Below, one piece after another: positions 1 to 10,337 of a stretch of 64,000 nt of DNA (position 1 is the stretch's first letter; each line of letters opens with the position of its first letter). This DNA is from Tetramitus jugosus (taxonomy: Eukaryota > Heterolobosea > Eutetramitea > Acrasida > Vahlkampfiidae). Location: positions 124,001 through 188,000 of the forward strand of contig OW569360.1 in NCBI GenBank assembly GCA_937625935.1, read 5' to 3'. The position numbers were made by a program, and so were the translations under genes. The notes beneath the pieces were generated by a model. The model saw nothing but the letters and a program-made list of their open reading frames with translations. It had not been told where the DNA came from and ran no database searches.

Positions 1-1
1 C

Positions 2-346
2 ACATGGCCAAAAATAGAAGAAAGAGAGTACATTGCACAAGAAGCGAGACAATTGTTTGGTACCAACAAGAGTATCAGTGAAGAAGACACTGAACTGATT
101 GATAAGAAGATTATGGAAGCAGAAGCGCGTTTGGCCCTCGCACTGCACTATGGCATTCCTTATCCCAGAGCTTACAATATTTCTCCCGATCAGAAAACTT
201 TGATTGTTCCGCAGTACATGCATTCGTTTTTGCCAGAGGGTTATGAAGAGATGGGAGAAGATGCGTATGAGGAGAGTAACAAGAGTCGACACGGGCAACA
301 ACATCAACAGCAACAGAATCAACAATCGAATGAAGAGGAATATTAA
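2..346 (+). CDS. C-terminal end of an unrecognised protein (5' truncated)
   Basis: The reading frame is open from base 2 of the window to a TAA at 344-346, giving the last 114 residues of a gene that begins upstream. The visible part has a charged helical stretch, then a short conserved-looking segment (LALALHYGIPYPRAYNI, about residues 46-62), an acidic stretch, and a Gln-rich hydrophilic tail ending in three Glu and a Tyr. No family was recognised. It could be a mitochondrial or metabolic enzyme tail, but nothing visible decides this. It converges on the next gene, whose stop lies 90 bp away. Confidence 0.7.
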   Translation, partial: TWPKIEEREYIAQEARQLFGTNKSISEEDTELIDKKIMEAEARLALALHYGIPYPRAYNISPDQKTLIVPQYMHSFLPEGYEEMGEDAYEESNKSRHGQQHQQQQNQQSNEEEY

Positions 347-435
347 AGTTGTTGTTGAAGATGGGAGGAGAAGATGATCTGATCACACAGTGCTTTTGCA
401 TCACGGTAATATCATTGTTGTTAAATTTTTACATG

Positions 436-2400
436 TTAGAGCCTCGATGTGGACATGGATTGGATTCTGCCTCTGGGTGTTGTGGTGGTAGTAGTAGTAG
501 TAGCAGTAGTTGGTGTGACTACGGCTGTGGAAGTCGGAGGTCGTGCAGCAGCTTTATTGCTGCCCCGATTATTGCTCTTCTGCTGCTTCTTGTCCTTATT
601 TACTTGGTTGGTGGTTGCAGTTTGTCGGATTGGTAGAGTGGTTGTTGTCTTTTTGGTGGGTTGTGTGCGCTCTTCTGGCGACGTGGTTTGTTTAAGCGTG
701 TCGTTATCATTCTTCTCAGTTTGAACGGATTCGTTTAGTTGTGCATCATCGGTGTTGTCTGAAGTTGGCTTTAGTTGGGCATTGGAGTCGTGATGTTGAC
801 TATCCTTTGGATACCACCGATCATCGAACACTGAAACTTCTTTCCAATACTCAATAAATTCTGCAACCATGGTTTTCAATCCCAAAATCCCACGTAATTC
901 TTCAACAGCCTTCTTATAACCCTTTTTCGCACCGTGAATACGCTCAAGTAAACTATGAGGCACATATTGAACGAGCACTTGTTCTGGAATATTCAGCTTT
1001 TGCGCCAGCTCATAAGAATATACATGGACACCGAACTCTAACTCATGAGAAACAGATTTCAGAGGAATCAATTCTAAATTCTTTGTTGAATTGAATTCGG
1101 CACTAAAGAATTGACTATTGTCATCCTGGGTTGTAAATAGTTGAATAATCTTTTCGTCATCTAAACCAATTTCACGTCCCTTTTTCACAATATTGTCAAA
1201 TTGTGACAAATATTCAGATCGGATATAATATCTCAACCGCTCCATGTTATCCAATTGTTTCCATTTCTGCGTAATATCTTCATTAAAGAGCTCTACTTCT
1301 TTCCGTGCGTGAACTAAATCCTCTCGCAGTTTTCTCATCTTGGGAGATTCCTCCTCGGCTCTGTTAAAATCTTGATACTTCTCATCACTATAAAAATAAC
1401 TGTACAACAAGCACTCATCCAGTGGATAATAGATACCATCTGTGATTTTGGGTGACCAATCATTGATAAGTACCGCAGCGTGACTAATCCAATCAAAGAG
1501 CAATGCCTTGTCTTCGACTGACATCTCAGTCGTATCAAGGTCTGACACACTACTGTGATCACTCGCCAACTTGGCTACCCTGGTGACCAATGGGCAATTC
1601 TTTCTCATAAACTGAATGCCTTTCTGTTTGTTTAACTCGTCGATATTCTTGTATTTAACATGGTGCAACAATCGCTTTACACTCACAAAACTAGCATACT
1701 TTCCCACTTTACTCTTCTCAATATCATCTAACCAAATGGCATGAAAATTTCGCTGAATAATACTGGTACGTATCTCCTCCAATCTTTTCATTCTTAGCTC
1801 GTGTTCTCTCTTGGCAGCAATCTCAATGGCTTGCACAGTGTAGTGAGCATTTCTATGATCTGACACATCTGTGAACGCAGATTGAGCATACACTGAAGAA
1901 GGAGGTACATTTTCGTAAGCAGTTGTTTTTTGTGCCGCATTCATCGTCGGTTCTGTTGCGGTGCGATCCACTGTATCAACCAATCGACGGTTTCCACTTT
2001 TCAATTGCCGATCTCGTTGAATTTTCATTGCTATAGAGCTCTGAGCAGCCAATCTCTCAATTACCTTGATATACTCCTCTCGTTGTTCCTTTGGCATGTC
2101 CATGAACTGACTTCGGCTCAACCTTGGAATACTCTCCAACTGTTTTTGAATCTTTGTTAATTGTTCATCCAGTAATGCATCAATATTTTCATCATTGATT
2201 CTTTTGCTTTGAAGATCGTCACTCGTATGGATCATGTCATCCAATGAAAGGTTCACTTGCTTCAGAGCTTGTTCCACACGCTTTTGAAGACTGGAACGTC
2301 TCTTGTCGATTAGCTCTTGTGTGCTCTGATGAAAATGAGTCTCCGTACTTTCATGGGCACTACTAGGAGCCTCCTCCTGATGTTCTGTCCTCCTCGGCAT
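436..2400 (-). CDS. Hypothetical coiled-coil protein with Thr-rich tail
   Basis: A single uninterrupted frame of 654 residues starting at an ATG. Residues 30-150 and 370-440 are rich in charged heptad-like helices. A more ordered block at about residues 460-560 includes the segment LNIPEQVLVQYVPHSLLER and a run of aromatic residues (EYWKEV, RWYPK). The last 100 residues are low complexity, rich in Thr, Gln, Asn and Lys, and contain a run of ten Thr. There is no signal peptide or membrane segment, so it is probably soluble. No known family was recognised. It is transcribed away from EIF3G across a 200 bp divergent spacer. Confidence 0.75.
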   Translation of the reverse strand: MPRRTEHQEEAPSSAHESTETHFHQSTQELIDKRRSSLQKRVEQALKQVNLSLDDMIHTSDDLQSKRINDENIDALLDEQLTKIQKQLESIPRLSRSQFMDMPKEQREEYIKVIERLAAQSSIAMKIQRDRQLKSGNRRLVDTVDRTATEPTMNAAQKTTAYENVPPSSVYAQSAFTDVSDHRNAHYTVQAIEIAAKREHELRMKRLEEIRTSIIQRNFHAIWLDDIEKSKVGKYASFVSVKRLLHHVKYKNIDELNKQKGIQFMRKNCPLVTRVAKLASDHSSVSDLDTTEMSVEDKALLFDWISHAAVLINDWSPKITDGIYYPLDECLLYSYFYSDEKYQDFNRAEEESPKMRKLREDLVHARKEVELFNEDITQKWKQLDNMERLRYYIRSEYLSQFDNIVKKGREIGLDDEKIIQLFTTQDDNSQFFSAEFNSTKNLELIPLKSVSHELEFGVHVYSYELAQKLNIPEQVLVQYVPHSLLERIHGAKKGYKKAVEELRGILGLKTMVAEFIEYWKEVSVFDDRWYPKDSQHHDSNAQLKPTSDNTDDAQLNESVQTEKNDNDTLKQTTSPEERTQPTKKTTTTLPIRQTATTNQVNKDKKQQKSNNRGSNKAAARPPTSTAVVTPTTATTTTTTTTPRGRIQSMSTSRL

Positions 2401-2600
2401 TCATATGAAATTGTTTCGTGTGTGGAGGCGGAGATCAATCTCTTGTTCAACGAATTCAGGGAACATTCATGAAGCATCTCCAAATTGCGATTCTTCATTG
2501 AACCAAATCAATCGCAGTATTCTTCTTTTTCTTGTGCTCCAATAGGAGTTTTTTTTTGCACACAAACGAACTGAAAGAACAACAATCATCAACGACAATA

Positions 2601-3615
2601 ATGACAACACAAATCACCAACCAAAACACATCATGGGCAGATGCTTCAGAAGACTCTGACGTTGACAAAGACGGATTCAAATATGTCACAGAATACATCA
2701 CAAGAGACAACAAGAAATATAAAGTAACAAAGAAGATCAAAGTCTCCAAAAAAATTACCAAGATAAATAAGAAGGTTCAAGAGAGAAAAGTATGTTTTTT
2801 GATTGATTGTGATCATTTTTCACACACTTGTGCAATTTCTCCGCTTTCGCGCCTTTCCCCAGAGCTAACCATTCTTTACGATTTTTTTCCGTGTATTTTT
2901 TTGTATGATTTGTTATTTGTGTTGCACGTGATCCCTCTCACAACAGAAGTGGAAGCCTTTTGGATTAGCTCTGAACCAAGAAGATCTTCAAAACATTACC
3001 TCTGTCAGTGAACCAATTTACTTTGAAAAGGTGGGTGAAACTGCACTTCAAACCATTCAAAACAAGGAAGTTCAACTCTTGGACAAGCTTCAATCTCAAT
3101 TGTTGAGTGGACAATTCTCTGCTTCAAGCTTGCAATCTGGTGCAACAAACGACAGTGGTGTCAGAGCTTATAGACCTCCTTCTGCCATGGACGGTGGTGA
3201 CATGCTAAAGAGCGGTCCAGGTGCTTACAAACCACCTGGCATGCAAAACAGAGACAATGATTTGGCAATGGGAGGCAAGGGCAAGTACGTTCCTCCATCA
3301 CAACGTGGTGCAGGAGGTCAAGATCAAAGATTATCAGGCACAGCAGGTGGAATGGAAGAGAAGCGAGCAGTGCTCATCAACAATTTGGGTCCTGAAGTGA
3401 CTGAAGACGAGTTGCGCATGCTGTTTGGTCAATGCGGTTATATCGAGAGATGTTCATTGTTGACTGATAGGAGAACTGGTGCCTCCAAGGGTCTTGCCTT
3501 TATTACCTTTGCTGAACAAAAGGCTGCTGAAGCTGCCATTGCTCGATTCGATGGTAAGGGCCTAGATCACTTGATTATTGGTGTTGAGTGGGCCAAGCCA
3601 CACAGAACATTCTAA
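2601..3615 (+). CDS. EIF3G: Translation initiation factor eIF3 subunit G
   Basis: Two exons, 2601-2789 and 2947-3615, give 285 residues. The intron (2790-2946, 157 nt) has donor GTATGT and acceptor CAG and is phase 0. The start was chosen because the family's N-terminal SWAD motif follows it at once. After the splice comes the conserved KWKPFG segment, then a low-complexity linker with repeated Y-K/R-P-P motifs. A C-terminal RRM domain (about residues 200-285) shows RNP2 (VLINNL) and RNP1 (KGLAFITF). eIF3g is a cytosolic subunit of the eIF3 complex that supports 43S recruitment and scanning. Length is close to that of other eukaryotes. The gene converges on the next one with 110 bp between stops. 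Confidence 0.95.
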
Positions 3616-3725
3616 GCTCGCGAACCACCAAATTATGAGTGACTCGGAGAGACAGAATATCGATTGCGATTACCTTTACTACCATTATTATATAAAACAG
3701 CAAAAACATTTCAGAAACCATGTGT

Positions 3726-6700
3726 TCATGATGAATGATTAATCCTGCTCTTGAATCTCTTGGTTCGTGGAGGAGAGAGATAGGCAATCTGGCTATTGGT
3801 TCTTTTTCTTTTTCGTTCATGATTGGAGGAAGTGGTCTCTTGAAATGATGCCCAGGACTGCCACACTAAATTGTTCTTCAAATCTGTTGTGTGGCTGTCT
3901 GATTCTCCACTGCTAGTTGGTTCAGTTGTATTCGACCCTCGCAACTTTTGAGGATGCTTGATCTGGATGTTCTGTCTGATCCAATGCTTGATATGAGAGC
4001 TACATTGTTCACAGAAACTCGATACCACAGACGATTGCAACTGCTTTTCAATATCGAAGAGCAGAAGAACAGGTAGTCCATAGTTGATTGAATATGCCCA
4101 TTGCACTACAATAGAGATAAACGCACTATGCATCAAGAAAGGTTTCTCTAGTAGAAGCATCTTGATTGCAGTAGATATTTGAGGAAGCAGAGTGCTATTC
4201 GCTAACCTAGGGAGTAGAAACAAAGGTGAACATTTGTTTTTGAATACAACCTCGAGCACTATTAGCAGATTATCTTTCATATCTTGTGTGGAGTTGTTGG
4301 GAAACTGTTTTAGAACATTCAAGAACCACATTGATTCCATCACGGTCGAGGAGGGTTGAGTCTTCGAGAACGATGGAATCTGATTTGTATCTACTTTTTC
4401 CTCTTGTTTCACTTTTGTTAAATCTTCAGTGTTTTGACCAATTGACAGACAGTACTCTGAGATGAGGTCAATGAGTTCACTCGGAAGTCTCGGTTCATTC
4501 GTTTGTTTCGATAGATATATTGGCAATATTTTCGTGAGCTCCACAAAGAGAGCACTCAGGAAACGAGAGCAACGATTATCAAAATAGTATGGCAAATACA
4601 AGTTGTTAATGATGTCCCTTATTTGTGTAGCTCTGATATGTGTTGGATTCCTAGTATAGGCTGACAATGTCCAATAAAGCCAGCATCTAAATCCAGGTTT
4701 CGAGAAGAGTGATAAATAGTATTGCCGGCACCTTAAGTTCGGCATTTGTTGGTAGTGCGGGTCATGAGTGAATAAACGCGATTCTGTAGCCGATATCCAT
4801 GCATTCTTTGATTGTTTCTGAGCACTTTTGCTGTGTGTTTCGATGGACGAAAACTCTAGGTTTTGTCCTAACTGTTTAACAACTTTACCTCGGAAATGTT
4901 GCCACCAACCGATGATGTTAGTTACATCTGGGCCACAATATATATCTGACAACCATTCGAACCGATGAAACAGTGACTGGTTGCACCAAAAGCCATCAGA
5001 AAGCGTTGCAAGATCGTGATTCAATGTTCCGACCTGACCAATGATCTTATCTAAACTTGGAGTATATCTTGATATGACATATTGCGCGAGGTGACTCACA
5101 ATGCTTGTTGGATACACTTCATTACACATGACATCATTAAAGATATGTCTCCAAATATTGTTGTGCAATTTCGAGGTTTCACTGTACACCAACACGATTT
5201 CAGTTGGAGCAAACAGAACCCACTTGTGATCTGACATTGGAAGCTCATTTGAAGATCGCTCTATCTCAATACAACTTCTCAATAGATTCGTGTATGCAGT
5301 GATAAGTCCGTCAGAAATGAAAAAGCTTGCATAATTCTTAAATATGCGCATACAGCAGCTTAATAGCGTATGAACATTCCGTTTCATTGCCTGATCGGAA
5401 TCTTGAACTTGTTGGACAAACAATTGCTTCATGATTATTTTAGCAAGTGTTGTTGTGTCAACTAGGTTACCAGAGCACAAAAATTGAAAAATGCGTTGTT
5501 CAGTCACTAGATCGTTAAATCCATTCACATCCAACACTGCAGAAAGCTCTCTGGATGGGGGTTGAAGATGAAATGACTCCATGAACATCTTCTTAAATTC
5601 TAATTGATTCCTAGAAAAGTTCCGATTGCTCGACAATATGTGATGCAAGAGATTGAACAACTGCAGCGCTGGACCAAGTAGCTCTGTATTGTTTCTCCAC
5701 TTTACAAGATAATCCTGTTTCATGGCCAATAGTTGTTCGTAAATATTCACATGATTCTCGTCTATCAGCTTCATTATTGTGTCACATGATGAGTTGGCTC
5801 GGAATGAGTCCAAAATGCTGCACTGGAACTGATTTGTTTCTAGTGAGGTATCTGAAGTGGGTTTTAAAAGATTGGTAGGAATAGATGGGAACTTATCCAG
5901 GGCCTCTCTTCTAATTTCTTCACAATATTTCTGGACAGGTAACTGTATTTCGTCACTGGTTAAAATAACAGACAAGAGAGGGATAATAACTACTTGAATA
6001 TGATACACATTCTCTCGACTGAATCGATGCCGAATACAATCTAGAATAGACACAGCATCATATCGTTTGATAGCAGACAATAAATAGTTGCTCATTGAAT
6101 ATTGGGTCTTGCCAACAAACGATTGATAATGTAATGCTAAGGACCAATTGATAGCCATATGAACTTCTCTCGCTTCTATTATTTTATCGAGTAAATCGGT
6201 CAATGACCTCGTCGTATTCTGATTCGAAACCATCGTATGATAATAGAGGAACAAAAATCGATCAATAATGCTGCGACACGAATCGCCTATACAGTACACG
6301 TATGTTTGCCTATTCTTTCGACATATATCTTTCATCAGAATGATTGCGCACTTGGAAAACAAATCGATCAAACCATTCATTTGACTATTCTGTTGCAATG
6401 TACGAATCACAATCTCCTCAATTGCTAATGTCGCTCCACCGTTCATCTCACTTGAAAAACAGTGAATCATGCTGGAGATGGTTGATTCAAGCACTGAATG
6501 AGTCATTGTTTTTTGACACTGACTCACGAGCAGTACACAGACATGAGAGGAAACAAAGCGCGAAATGACATCACTTAGTTCACGCTCAGATGAACAACAC
6601 ATCTCATAGGCATTCAAGCTCAACGCAACAGCATCCAACAATTGTTGCTGATTATTTTTCAATGTCGTTATCGTCGCTGATTTATCCTTTGGACTGCTAC

Positions 6701-7118
6701 TACTCTTGCTGCTACCAACACCATTGCCATCATTGCTCACAGCATTACCAAAACGACTAGCAATAAAATAGAGTATCGCATCTCGAATAAACTTGCTCAA
6801 CGTTGTTAAACGGCACGACAACAACACTATTGAGTGATCATCATTGTTCACTGGTTCGAACAGAGAGCTCCACGATGAAGCTTGTTTGTGCTTTTGTACA
6901 AAACGACACAGTACTTGAATGATTTTTACAAAATGATCGATCGGCAACTCTGACGGAAAATGCACAAGCAGCCACTTGTGATTATCAACGTTCTTCATGT
7001 GTCGTTCATCATCATCTTCATCTTCATCAGATAGAGTGGTCAATATGGACCGAATTGTTTGGTTCAGTGAATTTTCATTCTCAACCGAATCATCATCAAT
7101 AATGATGATTGTGGCCAT
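3726..7118 (-). CDS. Large alpha-helical protein of unknown function, nuclear signal at C-terminus
   Basis: One exon of 1130 residues from a clear ATG. The sequence is predominantly helical, with many Leu/Ile-rich stretches resembling HEAT/ARM-type solenoids, but no repeat could be assigned. Residues 20-45 are acidic (runs of Asp and Glu). The last 45 residues hold two basic clusters (KRKR and KRFKSR, joined by a short linker) that look like a bipartite nuclear localisation signal. The size, solenoid look and NLS would suit a large nuclear scaffold such as a Mediator, Integrator or DNA-repair subunit, but this is a guess and no signature supports one choice. Its start faces the TPR gene at only 18 bp (or 114 bp from that gene's second ATG). 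Confidence 0.8.
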   Translation of the reverse strand: MATIIIIDDDSVENENSLNQTIRSILTTLSDEDEDDDERHMKNVDNHKWLLVHFPSELPIDHFVKIIQVLCRFVQKHKQASSWSSLFEPVNNDDHSIVLLSCRLTTLSKFIRDAILYFIASRFGNAVSNDGNGVGSSKSSSSPKDKSATITTLKNNQQQLLDAVALSLNAYEMCCSSERELSDVISRFVSSHVCVLLVSQCQKTMTHSVLESTISSMIHCFSSEMNGGATLAIEEIVIRTLQQNSQMNGLIDLFSKCAIILMKDICRKNRQTYVYCIGDSCRSIIDRFLFLYYHTMVSNQNTTRSLTDLLDKIIEAREVHMAINWSLALHYQSFVGKTQYSMSNYLLSAIKRYDAVSILDCIRHRFSRENVYHIQVVIIPLLSVILTSDEIQLPVQKYCEEIRREALDKFPSIPTNLLKPTSDTSLETNQFQCSILDSFRANSSCDTIMKLIDENHVNIYEQLLAMKQDYLVKWRNNTELLGPALQLFNLLHHILSSNRNFSRNQLEFKKMFMESFHLQPPSRELSAVLDVNGFNDLVTEQRIFQFLCSGNLVDTTTLAKIIMKQLFVQQVQDSDQAMKRNVHTLLSCCMRIFKNYASFFISDGLITAYTNLLRSCIEIERSSNELPMSDHKWVLFAPTEIVLVYSETSKLHNNIWRHIFNDVMCNEVYPTSIVSHLAQYVISRYTPSLDKIIGQVGTLNHDLATLSDGFWCNQSLFHRFEWLSDIYCGPDVTNIIGWWQHFRGKVVKQLGQNLEFSSIETHSKSAQKQSKNAWISATESRLFTHDPHYQQMPNLRCRQYYLSLFSKPGFRCWLYWTLSAYTRNPTHIRATQIRDIINNLYLPYYFDNRCSRFLSALFVELTKILPIYLSKQTNEPRLPSELIDLISEYCLSIGQNTEDLTKVKQEEKVDTNQIPSFSKTQPSSTVMESMWFLNVLKQFPNNSTQDMKDNLLIVLEVVFKNKCSPLFLLPRLANSTLLPQISTAIKMLLLEKPFLMHSAFISIVVQWAYSINYGLPVLLLFDIEKQLQSSVVSSFCEQCSSHIKHWIRQNIQIKHPQKLRGSNTTEPTSSGESDSHTTDLKNNLVWQSWASFQETTSSNHERKRKRTNSQIAYLSPPRTKRFKSRINHSS

Positions 7119-7136
7119 TCTTTTCGAGTACTCACA

Positions 7137-8321
7137 ATGTGCTTTCGTTTGCTATGCAGGAGTGTTTTTTCACAAAGCGGCCGAATTACTTCTCCGCCAA
7201 GGCCAAAAAAAACTGGAACAACACAAAAACCAATGCAAGCCGCAGATCTGGAAATCAAGAATGAGTTCTTTTCACTCATTGCACAAGGTGGAAAACTAAA
7301 GGTGGAAGAGGATAGAGTTGGAGCCATGAAATTCTATTGTGAGGCTGTCAATCTCTGTCCATTTCATTATGAGAGCTATGTGGAACTGGGAGTTGGTTTT
7401 TTGTTGATAAAACAGCCGATTTATGCTCTGAGAAGTTTTCAATATGGATTGGATTTTGCGTTTATGAGCTTTGAAGATGAAGCAAGCAGTGAGAGAGTGC
7501 AGGGCTATTATAGAGAAATCTTACTAGGGTTGATGAATGAGGTCAATGAGAGTTGGATCCAAGCACGCAGTCATTATAAGAAAGCCACAAAGTTGTACAG
7601 CCAGGGATTCTATGGGGCATTCAGTGTTGGTGTCACTTATGGCTACTGCTTTCATACGAACGTTGTTGAGAACAGTCGTAAAGCAAGTAAATGGTACCTT
7701 CGTTCTATCGAGTTGTTGCACAAGGATCCACATTGTGCACGGTATTGGTCATTCTTTGAATCGGTCATTTATACGAACATGGGAAGAGCACAACATGGAG
7801 GTGGATATTTTTACGATGCACTACATTCTTCGAGTACTGCAATTCAATTGAGAAATACGAACATTCAGGCTCATCTGATACAAGCAAAAGTATACAACTC
7901 GATGCTCAATCCTGAGAAGGCGCTTGAGAACTATGAATATTCAATTCAATTCTTTCTCAAGAGACTTGATAGGCTCGAACTGACTTTTGAAGTGGATCCC
8001 AGGCAAGAAGTACGCGATAGTATTGAATTCACAAGATTACGAATAGTGGAAATTATCAACGACAAGGCATACTGTTTATCTAATCTGAGTATGGACAAGG
8101 CAAAAGAAGAAGGACAGAGGGCAATTCAGCTCTTTCCGAGCTACAGTCCCCTTCCTTACATTTTTTTAGCCGACTCTAGACCACCTGAGGTCGCAATCTC
8201 AGTGTTGTCACAAGGGATCGAAGCAAGTTCTGGTAAGGATGGCATCGCGCATTGTATGATTATCGTTCGGAATTGTACAAGTCAATTTCCATGCCTGAGG
8301 AGGCAGCGAAAGATCAGATAA
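7137..8321 (+). CDS. TPR-repeat protein, possible frameshift near the 3' end
   Basis: The frame encodes up to 394 residues. Two ATGs are possible, at 7137 and 7233. The second begins at a more protein-like segment and leaves room for a promoter, while the first adds an Arg/Ser-rich, presequence-like N-terminus. Tetratricopeptide-like helix pairs run from about residue 60 to 360 (for example GAMKFYCEAVNLCPFHYESY and ALENYEYSIQFFLKRL), so it probably scaffolds protein contacts. The last 25 or so residues look unlike the rest. From 8240 another frame reads 39 well-composed residues (starting WHRALYDYR) to a TGA at 8357-8359, as if one base were missing near 8235-8240. The true product may therefore end at 8359. 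The exact TPR family is unknown. Confidence 0.75.
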   Translation: MCFRLLCRSVFSQSGRITSPPRPKKTGTTQKPMQAADLEIKNEFFSLIAQGGKLKVEEDRVGAMKFYCEAVNLCPFHYESYVELGVGFLLIKQPIYALRSFQYGLDFAFMSFEDEASSERVQGYYREILLGLMNEVNESWIQARSHYKKATKLYSQGFYGAFSVGVTYGYCFHTNVVENSRKASKWYLRSIELLHKDPHCARYWSFFESVIYTNMGRAQHGGGYFYDALHSSSTAIQLRNTNIQAHLIQAKVYNSMLNPEKALENYEYSIQFFLKRLDRLELTFEVDPRQEVRDSIEFTRLRIVEIINDKAYCLSNLSMDKAKEEGQRAIQLFPSYSPLPYIFLADSRPPEVAISVLSQGIEASSGKDGIAHCMIIVRNCTSQFPCLRRQRKIR

Positions 8322-8375
8322 GGGCAAAACATTCACGTAATCAGGTCCGATATCACTGAGCTCAATGATCAATAT

Positions 8376-10130
8376 TTATTCAGCTTCTTCTTCCTCTTCA
8401 TTTGCCAGGTTCAAAATACGAGCAATCTGAGTGCACAGAGTAGAGCCAACAAGTCGTTTGTATGTGGCAATCTTGTCAAGCTCAGACTGTGGGATATCAA
8501 TCCGTGCCTTTCTAATTGTCTGAACGGTGGCCAAGGATCTCTCAATGACACATACTACATCATCTACATTGGTTACATCAACACTCTCTGCTGGAACATT
8601 GTCTGGTGCAAGTCTCAGTTTTCTTTCTTCTGGCCGAACCTTGGTGTGATCGTTGTCTTGATTCACTCGATCAATACATTGTGAGATGGGAACCCAGGTG
8701 TAAGTAACAGGACACAGTAAATCGCTCGGTTTATACCCAGCCTTATATCTCATCTTCTTACATGTATGAATATAAAAACCCATGTAATAATAGTGAAGAT
8801 TAGGTAATCTCCGCGATAGTAGCTTCACATACAAAATTTCGGCAAGTGCAGAGTACACGCCAGGCTTCAGAAACATCATATCTGGATCATAGTACAAATA
8901 AACAGAGGACAAACAGCTGGGCAACAAATCAACAACACCAACCATAAACAATTTTCCGTCCAGACAATAATGAACATGATACGATCCATATCCACTGAAT
9001 CCAGAGAAAGTCATTGACGCAAGTCCCTCCAATCCTGGAATGGCATCTTCCATTGGGAACGAAGAACACTCTGCACCTGTTCGTTCCATCTTCATTGGAG
9101 AATCAACCAAGAATCCGATATATGATTTCTCAGTGACTTCATCATATTCGTCCTTGTGAACAGCCACTTGATACTTTCTATACAACTCAAATGCCTCCTG
9201 ATTGAATGCAGCAGGATGCAAACTCAGCTCCAAGCGATGAACAGGCTCCTTCTTTGCCTTCTTTGATTCTTTTTGATCATCATGAGATGATGAACTTTCA
9301 CTTCTGCTTCTCGATCGGCCACTATCATTTTTCGAGTCACTGGTTTGAGCCGTTTGTTGTTCGCTCAATTCGTTTTGCAATCTCAGTTTGCCACTCTCGT
9401 TCAAATAAAAATTAATGAATCCATTGTTGCTCGCTTCTATCGATGTAATATATTGTGTAATTTGATCATTTTGCTTCAGTTCATCCACAATTCTCTGAGT
9501 GAGCTGACCAGGCGAAGCAAACTTGTCACTCTTCAACTTCTTCAAATGTCCAAACACTTGCATGCCGACACTGCAAAATAAATCACCAACCTTGGTCTTC
9601 TTGTGCTGTTGGACAGGAGGTATGACATGGACTTGATCCTCTCCACTCAACACATCAATGTTCAATCGATCTTTCAACGTGACAAAAATCTCTCGTGCAA
9701 ATTGACTTTGGAGCGTGTGACTAGCCACGTGTGATCGACTCTGCTCCACAACCTTTTGTTTCTTCTTTTTCTTTGCTCCGTCTTGTTCTTCCTTGGTATC
9801 TGCAGCAGCAGCAGGCATCACACCATCTTGCAAATACGCTGCTATTCTCTGAATCAAATTCTTGTGTGATTGACTGGGCATAAACTTGTGAACGTCTAGT
9901 CGGATCGTGTACTGCAAAGAGAGACACTTTTCCGGATGTGGCTTGTACAGATATTTACCTGATCTTCTCCAGTTTCGATCCACCAATTGTTGATAATGAG
10001 AACATGTGAGATCGACGCCCCAGAGACCATTGGCATGAAAGCTATCTGGAGCTTTGGTGTAACCATCTTTGGAGACATCATACCCCGTGTCATAAACGAC
10101 TGAAAACTGCTGTTGCTGCTGACTGCTCAT
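8376..10130 (-). CDS. ATE1: Arginyl-tRNA--protein transferase (ATE1)
   Basis: One exon, 584 residues. ATE1 moves Arg from Arg-tRNA to proteins with N-terminal Asp, Glu or oxidised Cys, marking them for the N-degron pathway. The N-terminal domain (about 10-110) has the family's DRNWRRSGKYLYKP and QYTIR motifs. The C-terminal GNAT-like domain (about 300-510) has SGYGSYH, GVVDLLPSCLSSVYLYYDPD, YYYMGFYIHTCKKMRYK and PSDLLCP, all typical. A Lys-rich and Ser-rich linker separates them. Oddly, the family's N-terminal CxxC is replaced by residues 13-18 YDTGYD, and the Cys-Cys pair before QYTIR is reduced to C69 alone. These Cys are reported Fe-S ligands in other ATE1s, so this copy may differ in redox control. 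The stop is 17 bp from the presumed end of the TPR gene. Confidence 0.95.
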   Translation of the reverse strand: MSSQQQQQFSVVYDTGYDVSKDGYTKAPDSFHANGLWGVDLTCSHYQQLVDRNWRRSGKYLYKPHPEKCLSLQYTIRLDVHKFMPSQSHKNLIQRIAAYLQDGVMPAAAADTKEEQDGAKKKKKQKVVEQSRSHVASHTLQSQFAREIFVTLKDRLNIDVLSGEDQVHVIPPVQQHKKTKVGDLFCSVGMQVFGHLKKLKSDKFASPGQLTQRIVDELKQNDQITQYITSIEASNNGFINFYLNESGKLRLQNELSEQQTAQTSDSKNDSGRSRSRSESSSSHDDQKESKKAKKEPVHRLELSLHPAAFNQEAFELYRKYQVAVHKDEYDEVTEKSYIGFLVDSPMKMERTGAECSSFPMEDAIPGLEGLASMTFSGFSGYGSYHVHYCLDGKLFMVGVVDLLPSCLSSVYLYYDPDMMFLKPGVYSALAEILYVKLLSRRLPNLHYYYMGFYIHTCKKMRYKAGYKPSDLLCPVTYTWVPISQCIDRVNQDNDHTKVRPEERKLRLAPDNVPAESVDVTNVDDVVCVIERSLATVQTIRKARIDIPQSELDKIATYKRLVGSTLCTQIARILNLANEEEEEAE

Positions 10131-10337
10131 TCTGGTTTTATGGGAAGTTTTTTTTCTGACGGCTCAGATCTCCGACCAAATATTTTCATTGAAAGTTCAC
10201 ACAAAGCGTCGCAGAATTTTTTATCTTTTGCCCAAAAAAAAACGAAACACAACGAAAAGGAGAAAGCTTGTGTGTGTTCAATCATATAGCAATCACAACA
10301 ACAACAACAAGCTTCACATCACCATACAAAAAAAATC

